From assembly GCF_019175385.1 (NCBI RefSeq), contig NC_083339.1:50520282-50584281 (forward strand): 64,000 bases of DNA. The letters are read 5' to 3'. The notes under the pieces are model-generated. The model had not been told where the DNA came from, ran no database searches, and saw only the letters and a program-made list of their open reading frames with translations. The position numbers and the translations under genes were made by a program. Source of the stretch: Lycium barbarum (Eukaryota; Streptophyta; Magnoliopsida; Solanales; Solanaceae). Below, piece by piece: positions 10,124 through 22,440 of this stretch (positions are counted from its first letter, which is position 1; each line of letters opens with the position of its first letter).

Positions 10124-12632
10124 TGTTACACCCCGTATCTTCAAAGAGCACTTATCAAATTTGAAACATAAGTACGTTGAGTTAGGGTTAAGTAAAACCA
10201 CTTTGGAATATAAGGAGCAAGCATTATTAAGTTTATTTAATGAGTGAAGGATGTATATAAGGTATACCGGAAGGTTTTATAAGGAAATGAGTGGAGGAAA
10301 TGGAGTAGTACGACTTTGGAGAAAGGATGGGTAATGTTTTGTGTGAACATTTTGGTCCAACTTGGGGGGTGAATATCTCTTAGCATATGAAGTTTTTAAG
10401 GTGAAACAAAAGCCGAAAATGAATTTCGTCGAGTCTAGTTTCCAACGCAACAAACCGCTCATCGATAGGACATTGGAGTAGAGAATTATGGACGTTACAA
10501 GTTCAGCTGACAGAGCAGAATCGCGAGCTACAGTGCTGCTACAGATTTTGCCCAGAAAATTCAAGAGAGCGAGAGAGAGGGAAACAAAAAATAAGCAATT
10601 TTCAAGTGACGGAGTATTAATCGAAGCTCGGATAAATGCATAGATGTGATTCTAGTATGGTTTTGCGGTGGATTCAAGGTGGATATTAAAGATATCGCTG
10701 TTTTAACAAAAATAAGGTATGAATCTCTCCTTATTAATATTACTTTTGGTTTATTTACGAAGATAGAGTGATGAAATGGTTGTATAATAAAGTTGTTGGT
10801 TGAGAAATTGGACAAACATCGAGTGGGATGTTTTATGGAATATTTTGGTATTGATGATGATGTTGTTGATGTTGGTGCTGTTGTAGTTGTTTTTTTGTTG
10901 GTATTGTGATTTCGGGCTAGGCACATGAATAGGGGAGGTGCTGCCCGAATTTCGACAGATTATAAATGGATTTATTTGAAGGACTAAGACAAGCGTATAA
11001 CGATGAGTCTACGATTGTGTAAATCCTCTTAAATGTAGACTTGCGAGCTTGGACAAATAGGTGTAGCTAATAGGAGGTGGAACAGGTATGTTAAGGCTCG
11101 TCCCTTTCTTTCAAAGGATGATTCCTATGTTATGATTTCATAAATTTTTCCATATCTTCCTTGTAATCAAAAGTTAAAAGTCTAAGATTCCAAGGCATGA
11201 TTCCCTTCTTGATAACCCGTAAATGTTTCCAAAATGTTCGTATCTTTCCAAAACAAAGGTTTATGATTTTGTAAGCTTTTATGACTATAACGACGGACAT
11301 GTGTTTGTAATGACAACGATGATGTCAAAGATGAGAAGATGTCTATGATGATTATGATGAGAATGGTTTCATGATTTGGAAGTCTCAAGTTGTGGATTTA
11401 ATATGAATATGAGAATATTGAGCGATTTCTTGATCCTCAATTATATTCCTTGGTAATGACTCTATTTTCTAAAGACTTCAAACTGTACGAATTGACGCCT
11501 TATGAGATTTATGACCTTATTCTATGTTTTCTCTTGATGTTATTCTTCATTGATAGTCTCACCTTAAAATAATTGTTCCTTCAAGGTGAGATTGAGCGAT
11601 GATGATTATTCCATAATATAATCGGAGTTTGCCGACCTTATGTCACTCCGACAGAGACACTACTTTCCTTGGGCTGTCCTGCATGTTGCTTACATGATAT
11701 ATGTATATGATACATGAACATGATATATGTATATGATGCATGAACATGATACATGTATATGAATATGGGAAAGAGGGCCAGAGCGCTATAGACGCGTATC
11801 CACCTGATCAGTTGGTATTATATGACATGATATCATCCCGGACGCGGGATGCCCGGACGCTGGACATATGTGGCTAAATGGATCGGAGTCGACGCCTCGG
11901 CTACATGATATGTTCTATTTTTTGTATATATGAACAAGAAATGTTTTTCAAAGAAAGCTAAGCATGCATGGCATCCGCCCTAAGAGGCACTCATATGTAC
12001 AGGTTATTCTTTTATCTTACGATATGCCCTATATTTCCTTTCTGCTATTATTCATACTTTACATCCCTTACTATGTTACTATTCATGCCTTACATACTCG
12101 GTACATTACTCGTACTGACGTCCCTTCTATTGGACGCTGCATTCATGCCCGCAGGATCAAGTAGCTAGTCGGACGATCCATCGCAGTAGGACCTCTCCTC
12201 AGCAGCAGACAGTACGCTCCTTTGATCCGGAGCTACAGTCCTTTTGGTATGCTATTCGATAACGTACATATATGGGTACGGCAGGGCCTTGTCCTGTCAT
12301 TTCTATAGTTTGTACTCCATAGAGGTCTGTATACAGTGATATGTAGTCGTGTTGTTATGCAGCCCCGTCAGCCCTTATTTTGTTGTACAGTATATATGTG
12401 TGGCGGCCAAATCGGCTCACGCTGTTATTCTCAGTGTTTATGTTTATATGTATGCGTTGGCCGTGAGTTGCCGGTATGGTGTCTTTTATGTTTATTGTTC
12501 AGGAGACAGTATAGCACAGTTACAAATTGTATATGGGCCCAGGATAGTCAGTGAGAAGTAAATGCAAGCCCAGGAATGCTTGGCCAGTAGTGGTCGGGCA
12601 TTTGTTACGGCCCATCGGTTTGGGTCGTGAAA
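10124..12632 (+). repeat. 3' LTR of element B
   Basis: About 2509 bp, colinear with 3690-6265 over nearly its whole length. It lacks the TATA-containing segment (near 10530-10560) and has a terminal change: TGACA has become TGAAA, so its right end is not intact. Hairpin pair at 12119-12154 (CGTCC/GGACG, then CTGC/GCAG). Downstream DNA is the tail of a different LTR. No clear target-site duplication can be tested, because the left side is a tandem-like junction. Confidence 0.85.
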
Positions 12633-13077
12633 CTTTTTGAGTGAAGATTGTGTTTCAGAGATTTCATCCAGACCCCATCTCTAGCTTGAAGCTAGTTATC
12701 TTGAACGGATCCGAGGGTGAGGTTCTCTCCATGCCATGCGACCTGAGGATCTCTCCTTTCAGAGGTCTACTTTCATTCCAGACATTATTTGTTATTATAT
12801 TTGGGTTATATTTCATTCTTTAGACATTGTTGGTTAGAGTCCTTGTACGATGACTTTCAGATCTTGGGGGTGTAATAGTTAAGACTTCCACACTTATATT
12901 ATCTATTAATTATGAATTGTTTTATTTATTTATTCATTCACATAATCATTGATTGTTTGAGTATAAATGATTAAAGAAGTTAAAATTTGCCACTGATTAA
13001 TAGGTTAACGGGTAAGGGTTCACCTACTAGTGATAATAAGGTAGGTGCTCGCACGATCGGTAACATGGGTCGTGACA
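12633..13077 (+). repeat. Tail of another gypsy LTR (C)
   Basis: The sequence ends GGTAGGTGCTCGCACGATC...GGGTCGTGACA, the typical 3' end of the LTR family seen in reverse at 19086 and 49944. No primer site follows, so it is the end of a 3' or solo LTR. Its left part is cut off by B. Confidence 0.6.
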
Positions 13078-13469
13078 CCAGCGCTGGGGCGGCCTGACTG
13101 GGTCCCCGACCCAGATTTTGATATTTCAATTCCTATCCCTACAACGGGTCACGCTAGGCTAGATGTCTGCTGGAAATACTTAGCGAACTGAAAAGGTCCA
13201 GGATGTCAAGGTTACGAATATTTCAGAATTTTATGGTAATGACTAAATGGTTCATTACATTAGATACCAATTAAACAACCGTTCGTCCTCGAATGGAAAA
13301 GGTGAACCAAGACGCATGGGGAAGTAAGCCCATGAATGGAACTTGGTAGAGTTGATTTGGAACAACTTACCTCGTCACAAACGTTATGTTACCTCTCCCG
13401 TCTAGACCTATCAGAACATGTTATCACGTACGGTTTAAATTCTAACTGTATAAAATTATCAGAACAGGT
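13078..13469. other. Unassigned stretch between LTR C and the LINE
   Basis: About 390 bp without a gene. TTCGTCCTCGAATGG near 13285 resembles the reverse of the box found before gypsy 3' LTRs, so part may be flanking retrotransposon debris. Nothing else is recognised. Confidence 0.35.
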
Positions 13470-13481
13470 TATCAAAACCTT

Positions 13482-14225
13482 ATGACCCAGCATAAGCTCT
13501 TGGTGATGTATTTGGAGATTATGAGGAAGAAGAAAATGAGAGTCATCGATGACCGGCCAACGATCAGGTGGGGAAGTCTGACTTTGTCGAGTGCCCAGGA
13601 GATGAGGGAGAAATTGATGGCTATGGGGGCTTGGGAGAGTACGGTGACGCAAGTAGTATGTGGGATAGGACGGTGAGCTACATTAGGGAAGCATCTATAG
13701 ATGTTCTGGGATACTCGAGAGGTCGTAGTGGTGGGAAATGAGAAGAAGCGGGTGAATAGGGAAAGGTATAAGACTGTGAGAAAGGAAGCAAAGTTGGCAG
13801 TTTTGGCGGCAAAAACGACAGCTTTTCAACGCTTATATGCAGAACTAGAAGACAAAGGCGGGGATAAGAAGTTGTTCGGGCTAGCCAAGGCAAGGGAGAG
13901 AAAGGCACGAGACTTGGATCAAGTAAAGTGCGTCAAGGAAGATGATGGAAAAGAATTGGTGGAGGAAGCTCGCATTAACGGATATGTCAATCCAACATCC
14001 ATAAACTCGTGAACGAGGAAGGTGACAGAAACATTGTGATGGGAGATTTGGATTACTCTGAGAGGCATCGCGATTTTGGGTATTGTAGGAGTATAAAGGT
14101 AGAGTAGGTTAAGGGTACTGTTTGTAGGATACGCAGGGAAAGTGCTACCGGGCCTAACCAGATCCCTGGGGTGTTTTGGAAGAGTGCGGGCAGGGCAGGT
14201 TTGGAGTAGTTGACTGGGTTGTTTA
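13482..14225 (+). pseudogene. LINE endonuclease C-terminus and connector (decayed)
   Basis: 13482-13676 encodes IRWGSLTLSSAQEMREKLMA, typical of the end of the RTE endonuclease region. The frame then shifts and continues as an REA...VLG-type segment. About 100 bp seem to be missing near 13733 before [20 protein letters not shown] (within 13701-14012), a Lys/Arg-rich connector. Further shifts and a TAG near 14104 separate it from RT. The usual start is absent. Pseudogene. Confidence 0.75.
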
Positions 14226-15248
14226 ATGTTTTTTTTTAAGACGGCGAAGATGCCTGAGGAATGGAGGTTGAGTATGATGGTTCCTTTTTACAAGAACAAG
14301 GGTGATATTCAAAGTTACAGCAACTATAGAGGGATCAAGTTACTAAGACACACTATGAAAGTGTGGGAAAGGGTGGTGGAGATGAGGGTGAGAAAAGGCG
14401 TGTCCATTTCAGATAACCAATTTGGATTAGTGTCAGGGAGCTCGACTACAAAAGTCATTCATCTTGTGAGGAGACTGGTAGAGCAGTATAGGGAGAGGAA
14501 AAAGGACTGGCACATGGTTTTCATCGATCTAGATAAGGCTTACGACAAAGTGCCAGGAGAGGTTTTATGGAGATGCTTGGAGGATAGAGGTATACATGTA
14601 GCGTACATTAGGGTGATCAAGGACATGTATGAGGGAGCCAAGACTAGTGTAAAGACAGTGGGAGGAGACTCGGAGCACTTTCCAGTGGAGATGGGGTTGC
14701 ACCAGGGATCAGCTTTTATCCCATTTCTGTTTGCCTTAGTGATGGATTGTTTGACACGAAAAATTCAAGGTGAGGTGCCATGGTGTATGTTATTTGTGGA
14801 TGACATAGTCTTGATTGATAAGACACGCAGCGGAGTGAACAGTAAGTTGGCGGTTTGGAGACAAACTCTGGAGTCTAAAGGGTTCAAGTTGAGTAGGACC
14901 AAGACAGAGTATATAGAGTGTAAGTTCAGTGACGTGGCATATGTGGCTGGCGTGGAAGTGAGGCTTGGTACTCAGGCCATCCAAAAGAAAAGAATTTTCA
15001 AATATCTTGGGTTTATTATACAAGAAAATGGGGATATTAACGGTGATGTCTCACATCATATTGGTGTAGGGTGGATGAAATGGAGGCTCTCTTTAGGAGT
15101 GCTATATGATTGGAAGGTCCCACCAAAACTTAAAGGCAGGTTCTACAAAGTGGTTGTGAGACCGACTTTGTTGTATGGGGCAGAGTGTTGGGCAATCAAG
15201 AACTCTCACGTCCAAAAGATGAAAGTTGTAGAAATAAGAATATTGTGA
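14226..15248 (+). pseudogene. LINE reverse transcriptase (RTE clade)
   Basis: A 340-codon open stretch carries the RT core: [40 protein letters not shown] (first catalytic Asp), a [12 protein letters not shown] motif and [11 protein letters not shown] (FVDD, where FADD is usual). It continues into the thumb ([16 protein letters not shown]) and KYLGFIIQ. It is in frame throughout but follows a T-rich run at 14230-14238 where the frame was probably altered, and ends at TGA 15246-15248. The catalytic residues are present, but the ORF as a whole is broken. Confidence 0.88.
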
Positions 15249-15560
15249 TGGATGTGTAGGAACACCAGGCTAGATAGGATTAGTAATGAAGATATCCGAA
15301 ATATGGTGGGAGCGGCATCAGTGATCAGTGGAGGACAAGATGCGGATAGCGAGACTGAGATGGTTTAGGCATGTGAGGAGGAGAGACAAAGACGCCCCAG
15401 TGCGGAGGTGTAAGAGGTTAGCTATGGATGGTTTCACAAGAGGTAGAGGTAGGCCCGAGAAGTATTAGAGAGAGGTGCTTAGACAGGACATGGTGCAGTT
15501 CCAGCTTACCGAGGACATGACCTTAGATACGAGGTTTTGGAGGACTCAGATTAGGGTATA
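15249..15560 (+). pseudogene. LINE ORF C-terminal region (decayed)
   Basis: After the TGA the same protein continues as MCRNTRLDRISNEDIRNMVG and, after a shift, [20 protein letters not shown], the Arg-rich C-terminal region common in plant RTE elements. It contains several stops (TAG at 15367-15369 in the local frame, TAG near 15466). Confidence 0.65.
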
Positions 15561-15783
15561 AGGCTAGTAGGTAGTCACAGTTTTGATCTATAGTCTATTG
15601 TCCTTTGATCTTTGCTGTTATATGTTATTTCTTGTACTTTGATTATCTTATTTATCTATGGTACCTACTGCTTCCTTTTCTCAGACTGCTCTATCATGAC
15701 TTTTTCGCTTTCTTTAGTTTCATTTTCATTTTGCTTTGAACTGCGTGTGCTTATCTGACCTTTTCTCGTCGTGTTTTCTCTTG

Positions 15784-15909
15784 AGCCGAGGATCTTCCGG
15801 AAACAACCTCCCTATCTTCCGAGATAGGGATAACATCTACATACACTTTACCCTTCCCAAACCCACATTATGGGATTTCACTGGGTATGTTGTTGTTGTT
15901 TTTGTTTGG
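15784..15909 (+). repeat. 3' tail of the LINE, shared with the SINE at 61559
   Basis: GAGCCGAGGATCTTCCGGAA, ATGGGATTTCACTGGGTATG and the terminal TTG repeats match the tail of plant Au/TS-type SINEs. A SINE-like fragment in this window (61605-61707) shows the same order: CCGAGGGTCAATCGGAAACA, then TGTGGGATTACACTGGGT. The LINE RT is thought to recognise such a tail in trans. Confidence 0.75.
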
Positions 15910-17161
15910 TATACAATTAACAATGGCTTGACTGCTAGCTTTCACGAAGGAATCTCAAGGGTAATAACTCAGATGAGTCAGATGGAATTACAATCGTAGC
16001 TCTGCAGGGGAATGAATGGGTAAGGCTTCAAACTCGGATCACAATCAAATGAAATAAATCATTGGGAACAACAATCACTAGGGATCGCTTCAACGGCCAG
16101 GGGTAACGCTGTAGCGTCATCGCGAAAGCGGTCGGGCAACTGCTGGAGCGGTCAACGAAATTTTAGAAAAATAAAAGGCCTTACCCCTTTTCACCTTCCC
16201 CATTCCCCCAAATACATTCCCCCCAAACCCCGACCGCCTCTCTATCTTATACCCCCACTACAACTTCCCAATTCCCTCTTAAATACAAGTAAAGTTTCTG
16301 TAATAGCCACACTTAAATCTACACCTAAAACCCAACCTCACACCACAACAATTTGCTCTTCAAGGAAGGAAAGGGACATTCAAAGGCCATTTACAATCAA
16401 CACCAACCACACCCGGATCTCCAATCATAAGGTAATAAATCACTCTTATCTACTCGTAATAGGGTAATGAAACTGAATTTCTAAGTTTCCATGCTTCAAT
16501 AAACGGGATTGTAGCACAAAAATTGGGATTTTTTTAGGTTTTGGTTTATGGACTTAATGGGTGCTGATAAACTGGATTACGCAACTTGTCTAGCGTTATA
16601 ATAATCTATACATCAAATATTGCATAGTTAATGCACAGATTTGGACTTAAAAACTTGTACATAGTAAGGGATTTTCGTTTTGAAAGAGGGTGTTGGCTTC
16701 CCTCAAAATTTTTGGGGTTGTCATTACTAGAAATTATGTTCTAAGGGTTGCAAACATCTTGCATGCTTGATATTAGCTCGATCTGTTCATAAAGATAAGT
16801 TTTTGAGGCCTTGGGTTGATGGGAAAAATCGGGCCTGTTAGAGAAGCCAATCCCGCTTCAGCGGTCAAGGGACCGCTAGGACAGCCTCACATTAGCGCCT
16901 GAAGGGTCGCTGAAGCAGTTGGGGAGAGATGGTAAGGGACTTGGGAGCGGTCTCCATTCGGGCTATAGCGGCTGCGCTGCAGTAGTCTGACTGACTGCCA
17001 TAGCGGCCCTGCACAAATACTGCCACCAGAACCTTTAACAATTGATTCGCTGAAATTTGAGCGTCGAATGTAAACTTTTGATTCCTTAAATATGGTATAT
17101 GAATTGTCATAATCTATTGTTCCTCATAGGTACCATAGCCGAAAATCAAGAAGCCAAATAA
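15910..17161 (+). other. Non-coding leader of element M with GCGGTC motifs
   Basis: About 1.25 kb with no gene. It contains repeated GCGGTC/GCGGC words inside GC-rich islands (16085-16160 and 16855-17010) set in AT-rich DNA. Similar islands occur after the ORF (18640-18770). I take it as the 5' region of the element encoding the ORF at 17162. Confidence 0.4.
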
Positions 17162-17692
17162 CAGGAACAACGAGAGGAGCAACTACCCGTCTATCAAATC
17201 TTCATCAGTCCCCAATGCGAACGTCGTTTCTTGGAGCAGAGGAGCATGCCATTACTGTTGGAGAGGGGTTTTGACATGACTAATGAAAAGAAATGTGCTC
17301 CTGAGTTCCTAGAGAGGTTGGAAGCGATAAAGTGGATGTGTTTTGTCAAGGATCTCGGGCGATGCAATAAGAGTTGGGTAAGGAAATTTTATGCCATATT
17401 GCTTACCATCGATTGGGATTCTCATGATCCGAGGATTGTGATTCGAGGGGTCCCCGTGAAAGTGAGGGCTAGGGAGATAAATCGGGTGCACAAAGTGGAG
17501 AATCATTCGGTGGTGTATTTGGATGCCAAAAATACTACTGACAATGATGAGTGGCTGGTGTCTAAGTTAGTGGCTGAGGAGGATAGATCTTTTATCACTT
17601 GGGGTCGGTCTTGGGTGGGGATAATGAGCGATAAATTTACTGCTGAGGCTAGAAGGTGGCTGAACATCATCTCCCACCGGGTCTGTCCCTAG
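17162..17692 (+). pseudogene. 'Putative plant transposon protein'-like ORF
   Basis: Open from just after TAA at 17159-17161 to TAG at 17690-17692 (the first ATG in frame is at 17247). WVRKFYAILLTIDWD, VIRGVPVKVRAREINRVHKV and KFTAEARRWLNIISHRVCP recall the plant domain annotated as 'putative plant transposon protein', with an EFY...VRGV...IN pattern. That assignment is from memory. The family is common in Solanaceae and its biochemical role is unknown to me. It is isolated from gag or pol. A decayed continuation follows (17693-18190). It may be a truncated ORF of a larger element. Confidence 0.5.
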
Positions 17693-18785
17693 AGAAATAT
17701 CACCTCTGTGACCTATCCCAGGAGTCTTCTAATTGCTTGCATTCTAGATGATGGGCCTGTGAATTTAGATTCGCAGGTGATCGAAGAATGGAAGGATTTT
17801 ACAAGGTTTGGGGCATCGAGTTTGATGTTCCCCTGATTGGTCTCTTCGTTGTGCAAGAGGGGGGTCCACAGGAGGCCTGAGGACAACATGGTTGATTCTG
17901 ATGCTGATTTCCATCCATTACGGGTCGCTAGTAATGGTACTTCCGTCCACCGCAAGAAGAGGAAGACTGGTTAGGGGACGAGTGCTAGTGCCAGTGCGGA
18001 TGGAGGTGGAGATGGGGGCTAGAGTTGGAGCTGTCCCTGCTCAAGGCCCGTTTGAGCACATTAATGCTCGCTATGACGAGATGATGTCGATGTTTCATCA
18101 TATGCCGAGGCCTTCGGTAGAGGTGGGTTCTTCCAGTATTGGCGTGGGTTGCTTTATCAGAGAGGAGATGGAGGGCTATCTAGAGGCATAGAAAGGGATG
18201 AGTGAATCACTCTCTACCTTGTAGACCGTCTACATTTCTCCGGCTGCAGATTAAGGGGGAGGGACTCCCCTTCCCCTTTTTATGATTGTGTTGTGGTTGC
18301 CCATGTCGAGCTTTGCTATTGAAACAATTTATATTTGATTTGTTTGGTTTTTCTTAGATCTCTTTGGGATAATTTTGTTTTCGTCTTGGTTAGCCTTATT
18401 TTGGATTTGGATACTTCTTGTTTGAATGTTGGATTATCTAGTTTCTTGTTTTGGTGCTCGTAATTGGGTTTGTATTATTGACTTGAATGAGCTTTTCCCT
18501 TGTCGGGCTTGTCTTTATATCATCATTGGTTTGAAATTATTGTTGATTCATTTGGTTTTTGCTGAAGAATACGAACAGGGGAATTAAGCTGAAAACAAGG
18601 AGGGAGTTCAGGTCTCTGACTCTAGACTTCTACTTCTGGAGTCTCTCAGACCGCCATAGCGGTCCCGCTTCGGCGGAAGGGGTGCCGCAGGAGCGGTCAA
18701 GAAGGAACAGAGGCTACCGCTACATTGGTGGAATAACCGCTGCAGCGGCAATGCCATAATGGTAGACTTACCGTTGAAACGCAAT
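17693..18785 (+). other. Decayed downstream part of element M
   Basis: A frame at 17892-18191 encodes a Gly/Val/Arg-rich stretch and FEHINARYDEMMSMFHHMP, which may be the end of the same transposon protein after frameshifts. GATTAAGGGGGAGGGA near 18250 could be a polypurine tract. From 18300 the sequence is AT-rich and non-coding, with another GCGGTC island at 18640-18770. The right boundary is not visible. Confidence 0.35.
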
Positions 18786-19085
18786 AACTGGATAGTAGCA
18801 TCAACACCATGCTCGAACCACTTTCGCAACTAAAAATTAAATCGAACATTTCCCATACAAACTAGGTCTGATCTATAACATGACATAGTTGCGCGCTTAG
18901 ATACCAATTGGACACACCAATATACCAATTTGACCGAAGTAGCACGATTTAAAAGAAAGAAATTTTCCTAAATGCTCTATAGCCTCCCGTGGATGGGCAC
19001 GGACGACTATGTACCATTCCGCGAGACTCTACTAGACATTGCTCTTGTACTTGCGAGACTGGTAATCTAGGCTCTTATACCAACT
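18786..19085 (-). other. Leader and primer site of a minus-strand gypsy element (K)
   Basis: Read on the minus strand, the LTR end TGACA (19086-19090) is followed by AGT and TGGTATAAGAGCC (19071-19083), a slightly altered initiator-tRNA-Met primer site. The leader down to about 18790 resembles those of E and H only loosely. No gag follows; the element is cut off by M. Confidence 0.6.
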
Positions 19086-20576
19086 TGTCACGACCCAATT
19101 TAGGATCGTGCGAGCACCTACCATTCCTACCTCGGTAGGTGAACCCTCAATCAAAATAAAACAATTTCAAGTAAGAACAAAGTTCAATTTGTTCCAAGAT
19201 ATGAATAAATAACAGCGGAAATCATAACAATATATTAACCCAAATAGCGGAAGTGATTACAACAATTAAATAAATACAATAACTCATTTCTATTCCCATG
19301 ACTTGGCCTAGACTAGTGCAAGAGCGACTAAAGTGGATTCGGAACACAATAATAACTCTAAGGCCCACCCTTCATCACAGAATGAAAGGGATGGAGGCCT
19401 TCGAGATGGGAACAGTGCATCTTCCGAACATTTCAGTAATCTGTCACCCGAAACACTCTACACCCCGAAAGGGATGTAGCAAGAGTAGTATCAGTACAAT
19501 CAGCACGTACTGAGTAAGCATCATAGGCTGACAATGGTTAGATGCACATATCAGAAAAAGAGTTCACAGATAAGCATGATAAGTAAACTAGATCAATAAC
19601 GTACATTACCTACCGCTCGACATAACATCAAGATTCTTAAATTCATTAACTCTTCCTTAATGAACCCATTTCCCAACCTACCTTATGCATTCTTTTATCT
19701 CGCTCACTATACACTTTCACATAAGTATCACAAATCAAGTATCATCACACTATTCAATCTTCATATCGAAGTTTACTCGTCATTTCGATAATCAGTACTT
19801 ACCTGATTTAGGAAACCAACACATACAACTGGACCAACAACAGTCAACAAAGGTAATCCAAGATCACAGCCTATGGTTATAGCACTTAGCCAAATTATTT
19901 CAAGTCTCAATATACTAAATCCAAGTCCATATAACACAAGTACATCACAATAGAAACCAAATGAAATGAAATGCAATAATGTATGAAATGTATATGCAAT
20001 GCAATGTTGTGTACATATGCACTTCGGACAGAAGTATCGACGTCTCGGTAGCACAACCCATGGGGACTCGTGAAGTCTAATGTACCACCCGTTTTGGATC
20101 GTTACCCAACGGACGAACGAGACTCCGAATGTTTGCCCACGGAGGATTTTCATCAGCACATCCCATAGGGGACCCACGGAGTCCATGTACCTCACGGCTC
20201 CGGCCCAAACCTCGACAATCACTACCACTCAATCACGATTTCGGGACAACCATCGGATATTGAATCTCACATCACTCTCATCCAACCAAGCCCATCTCAT
20301 CACAGTGTTTCCTCAAGTATCATCAATGTACCAATACTATATCATAAATGATGAGAATGCGTGCCATATATGAGTCAACATTAATAATCAGATCAATATC
20401 ACAAGTACCAAGCATGGGTACGCCAACAATATCATGAAAGACTACACAATTCATATAGAGCACTATCCTCGTATCTAACATCAACAAGTAAGTTACCACA
20501 CTATCATGAACAAGATATATATATAGTCTCTGACAATCAATATGGACAAATCATATAACAATATTACCTCGCTTTT
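19086..20576 (-). repeat. 5' LTR piece of element K
   Basis: Starts on the plus strand as TGTCACGACCCAATTTAGG, the reverse of an LTR 3' end, next to a primer site, so it is a 5' LTR in minus orientation. It shares a characteristic block (ACGTCTCGGTAGCACAACCC and a GGGGACCCACGGAGTCCATG box, near 20040-20190) with the LTR at 49944. The LTR start is missing: another LTR end begins at 20577. Confidence 0.7.
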
Positions 20577-21619
20577 TGTCACGACCCTACCCACTATGAC
20601 TAGCACCCATACTAACTCCTAGTGGGCGAACCAACACACAAGTCATCTATTCATTCAAGTCTGTTTTTATATTAACCAATTCAGTTTGTTATTACTCATT
20701 CATGCACAAGTTAATAAAAATAATTCATGCCATAAAACAATGATGTAAATGCGAAAGTCCTAACTATTACAAATCCCCAAAATCCGAAAGTCACCACACA
20801 AGGACTCTAATATAAAACATGTCTAAGGAATTAAATCAATCTAACAAATAACCAAAATGTCCGGAGTAGAAGTAGACATCATAAAAGAAGATCTTCGGGC
20901 AGCCTGGCATGGATAGGAGCTCACCCTAAATCTGTCAGCAACGGCCTCAATGCTAGATATGAGGACAGGTAGCAGTCTCTGTATCACAATCTGCATTCAA
21001 AAGAATGCAGCAAGGTAGTATTAGTAAAAACACTATGTACCGGTAGATATCATAGGCCGACTAAGATTAGTATCATGCATATATCATAAAATCAATAGAA
21101 TAAACAAGCCAGCCAACAAACATGAAATCAATAAACCATAATAGGTCAACCAAGGATAATCACAAATCAAATCACCAAAGATATCAAGGAATCAAATCAA
21201 CGAAAAGCATAAACGGGAATAAGTCTACCATAATAACCATACTCACTGTACACATATGCTAGCTAATGTAATTTCTCACTAGTCATGACCTGCAGGGGAC
21301 CCATGGTGTCCATGTACCACTCGCTCCGGATACTCATCGGACCCGAGCATAAACCTCCGCTCCGGAAAGAACCTCGGACGCGGCCCATATCAATGTATCT
21401 CTCGTTTTCGGAACGAACCTCGGACCACGAGCCCATAATCTAGGTCACATTTGTGCCTTTCCATATATCTATACATAACAGTATTTCTTGCCCTTTTTTT
21501 ATCAATGCTCAAATCATCATTTTGTATCACCATTTCACCGAGAATATCATATTAATTTCTCATCACAACAACATCAACTGTAGATTCAACACATATGAAT
21601 AGTGGCACCAGGCCTACAC
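20577..21619 (-). repeat. LTR piece N, related to K
   Basis: Begins TGTCACGACCCTACCCACTA in the middle of LTR K and carries the related box GGGGACCCATGGTGTCCATG (near 21297). It is interrupted at 21620 by the end of LTR D. No primer site or coding region is attached. It is probably a solo or 3' LTR remnant nested in K. Confidence 0.6.
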
Positions 21620-22194
21620 TGTCATGACCCAGCTAGGGGCCGCGATGGGTACCCGGGGCTAGCCACCGAGCACCACTCGTTCTTCTACTCATCTTACTCA
21701 TTTAATGCTCGTTTATCAATTTATACTCAAATTGTAAGAAAATCATATTTCATATGGAAACATAAATACTTTTATATACATATGCCTCTCGGCCATCAAA
21801 ATAATATATATACATAATAACCTCTCGTGAGACCATCTAACCCACACTACGTATCTACGATCCTCTACTGGAGTGCTAGACATAGGACGGGACAAGACCC
21901 CGTCATGCCCAAAATACATATACACGAATATACACAAAAGAATCATCATAAGCACCTCCGAACAATTGAGTGCTCTCAATCAGCTACTAGTTTCTACAAT
22001 TCAGGATCAAGCTCACCTCCCTGTCTACCTGTGGGCATGAACACAGCGACCAAAGAAAACGGACGTCAGTATGAACATTGTACTGAGTATGAGAGGCATA
22101 AACAATGAAATAAAGGAGATATTAATATGAAACATCTGTATCTGACTTTCAATTATAAAAGAAATAATGCATGTTGTCTTATTCATACTCATCG

Positions 22195-22440
22195 TCATAT
22201 CATATATGCATAAATGTATAAGGTGCCCGTCCATATAGGTACGGTGTAGTAATGTGTAAGCTGCCCGTCCATTTCGGATCGGTGTGATAATCATAACATT
22301 AGCCTGTGTCCAGGCCTCCCGCGTCCGGGGTATCATCTCATTTCACCCACTAGTGGTGTCTGCCTATGCCGTCTGGCCATGGTGTATAGCTGCCCGCCTT
22401 AGCGGTGACTGCCCGGCCATATAGGCGCGGTGTTATATCA
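22195..22440 (-). repeat. Diverged minisatellite in LTR D
   Basis: At least four units of a GTAAGCTGCCCGTCCATATAGG-like repeat separated by variable DNA (near 22220, 22255, 22385 and 22405). The same unit recurs in LTR J (55945-56165) and, as tight 61-62-bp units, in LTR H. Confidence 0.65.

Larger units (their letters stand above)
3690..12632 (+). mobile_element. Element B: large non-autonomous LTR retrotransposon
   Basis: An 8.9-kb element with two 2.5-kb LTRs, a primer site for initiator tRNA-Met, a leader and a polypurine tract. Its 3.85-kb interior encodes no gag, protease, RT, RNase H or integrase. The leader matches that of element E (38900-39090, reverse strand) over about 170 bp by eye, so E-type elements are the likely source of its proteins. 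The interior holds a decayed acidic/proline-rich ORF (6487-6990), a 5S rRNA-derived segment (7326-7433) and purine-rich filler. This fits the LARD class of large non-autonomous elements. The two LTRs look well conserved with each other. Confidence 0.8.
13470..15909 (+). mobile_element. 5'-truncated RTE-type LINE
   Basis: A non-LTR retrotransposon of about 2.4 kb containing the C-terminal part of an APE-type endonuclease, a connector, an RT and a C-terminal region. It ends in a SINE-like tail with TTG repeats. Plant RTE LINEs are usually over 3 kb, so roughly the first kilobase is missing, as is common after incomplete reverse transcription. The coding frame is broken by several frameshifts, stops and at least one internal deletion. 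RT in this clade copies its own RNA at a nicked genomic target. Confidence 0.85.
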
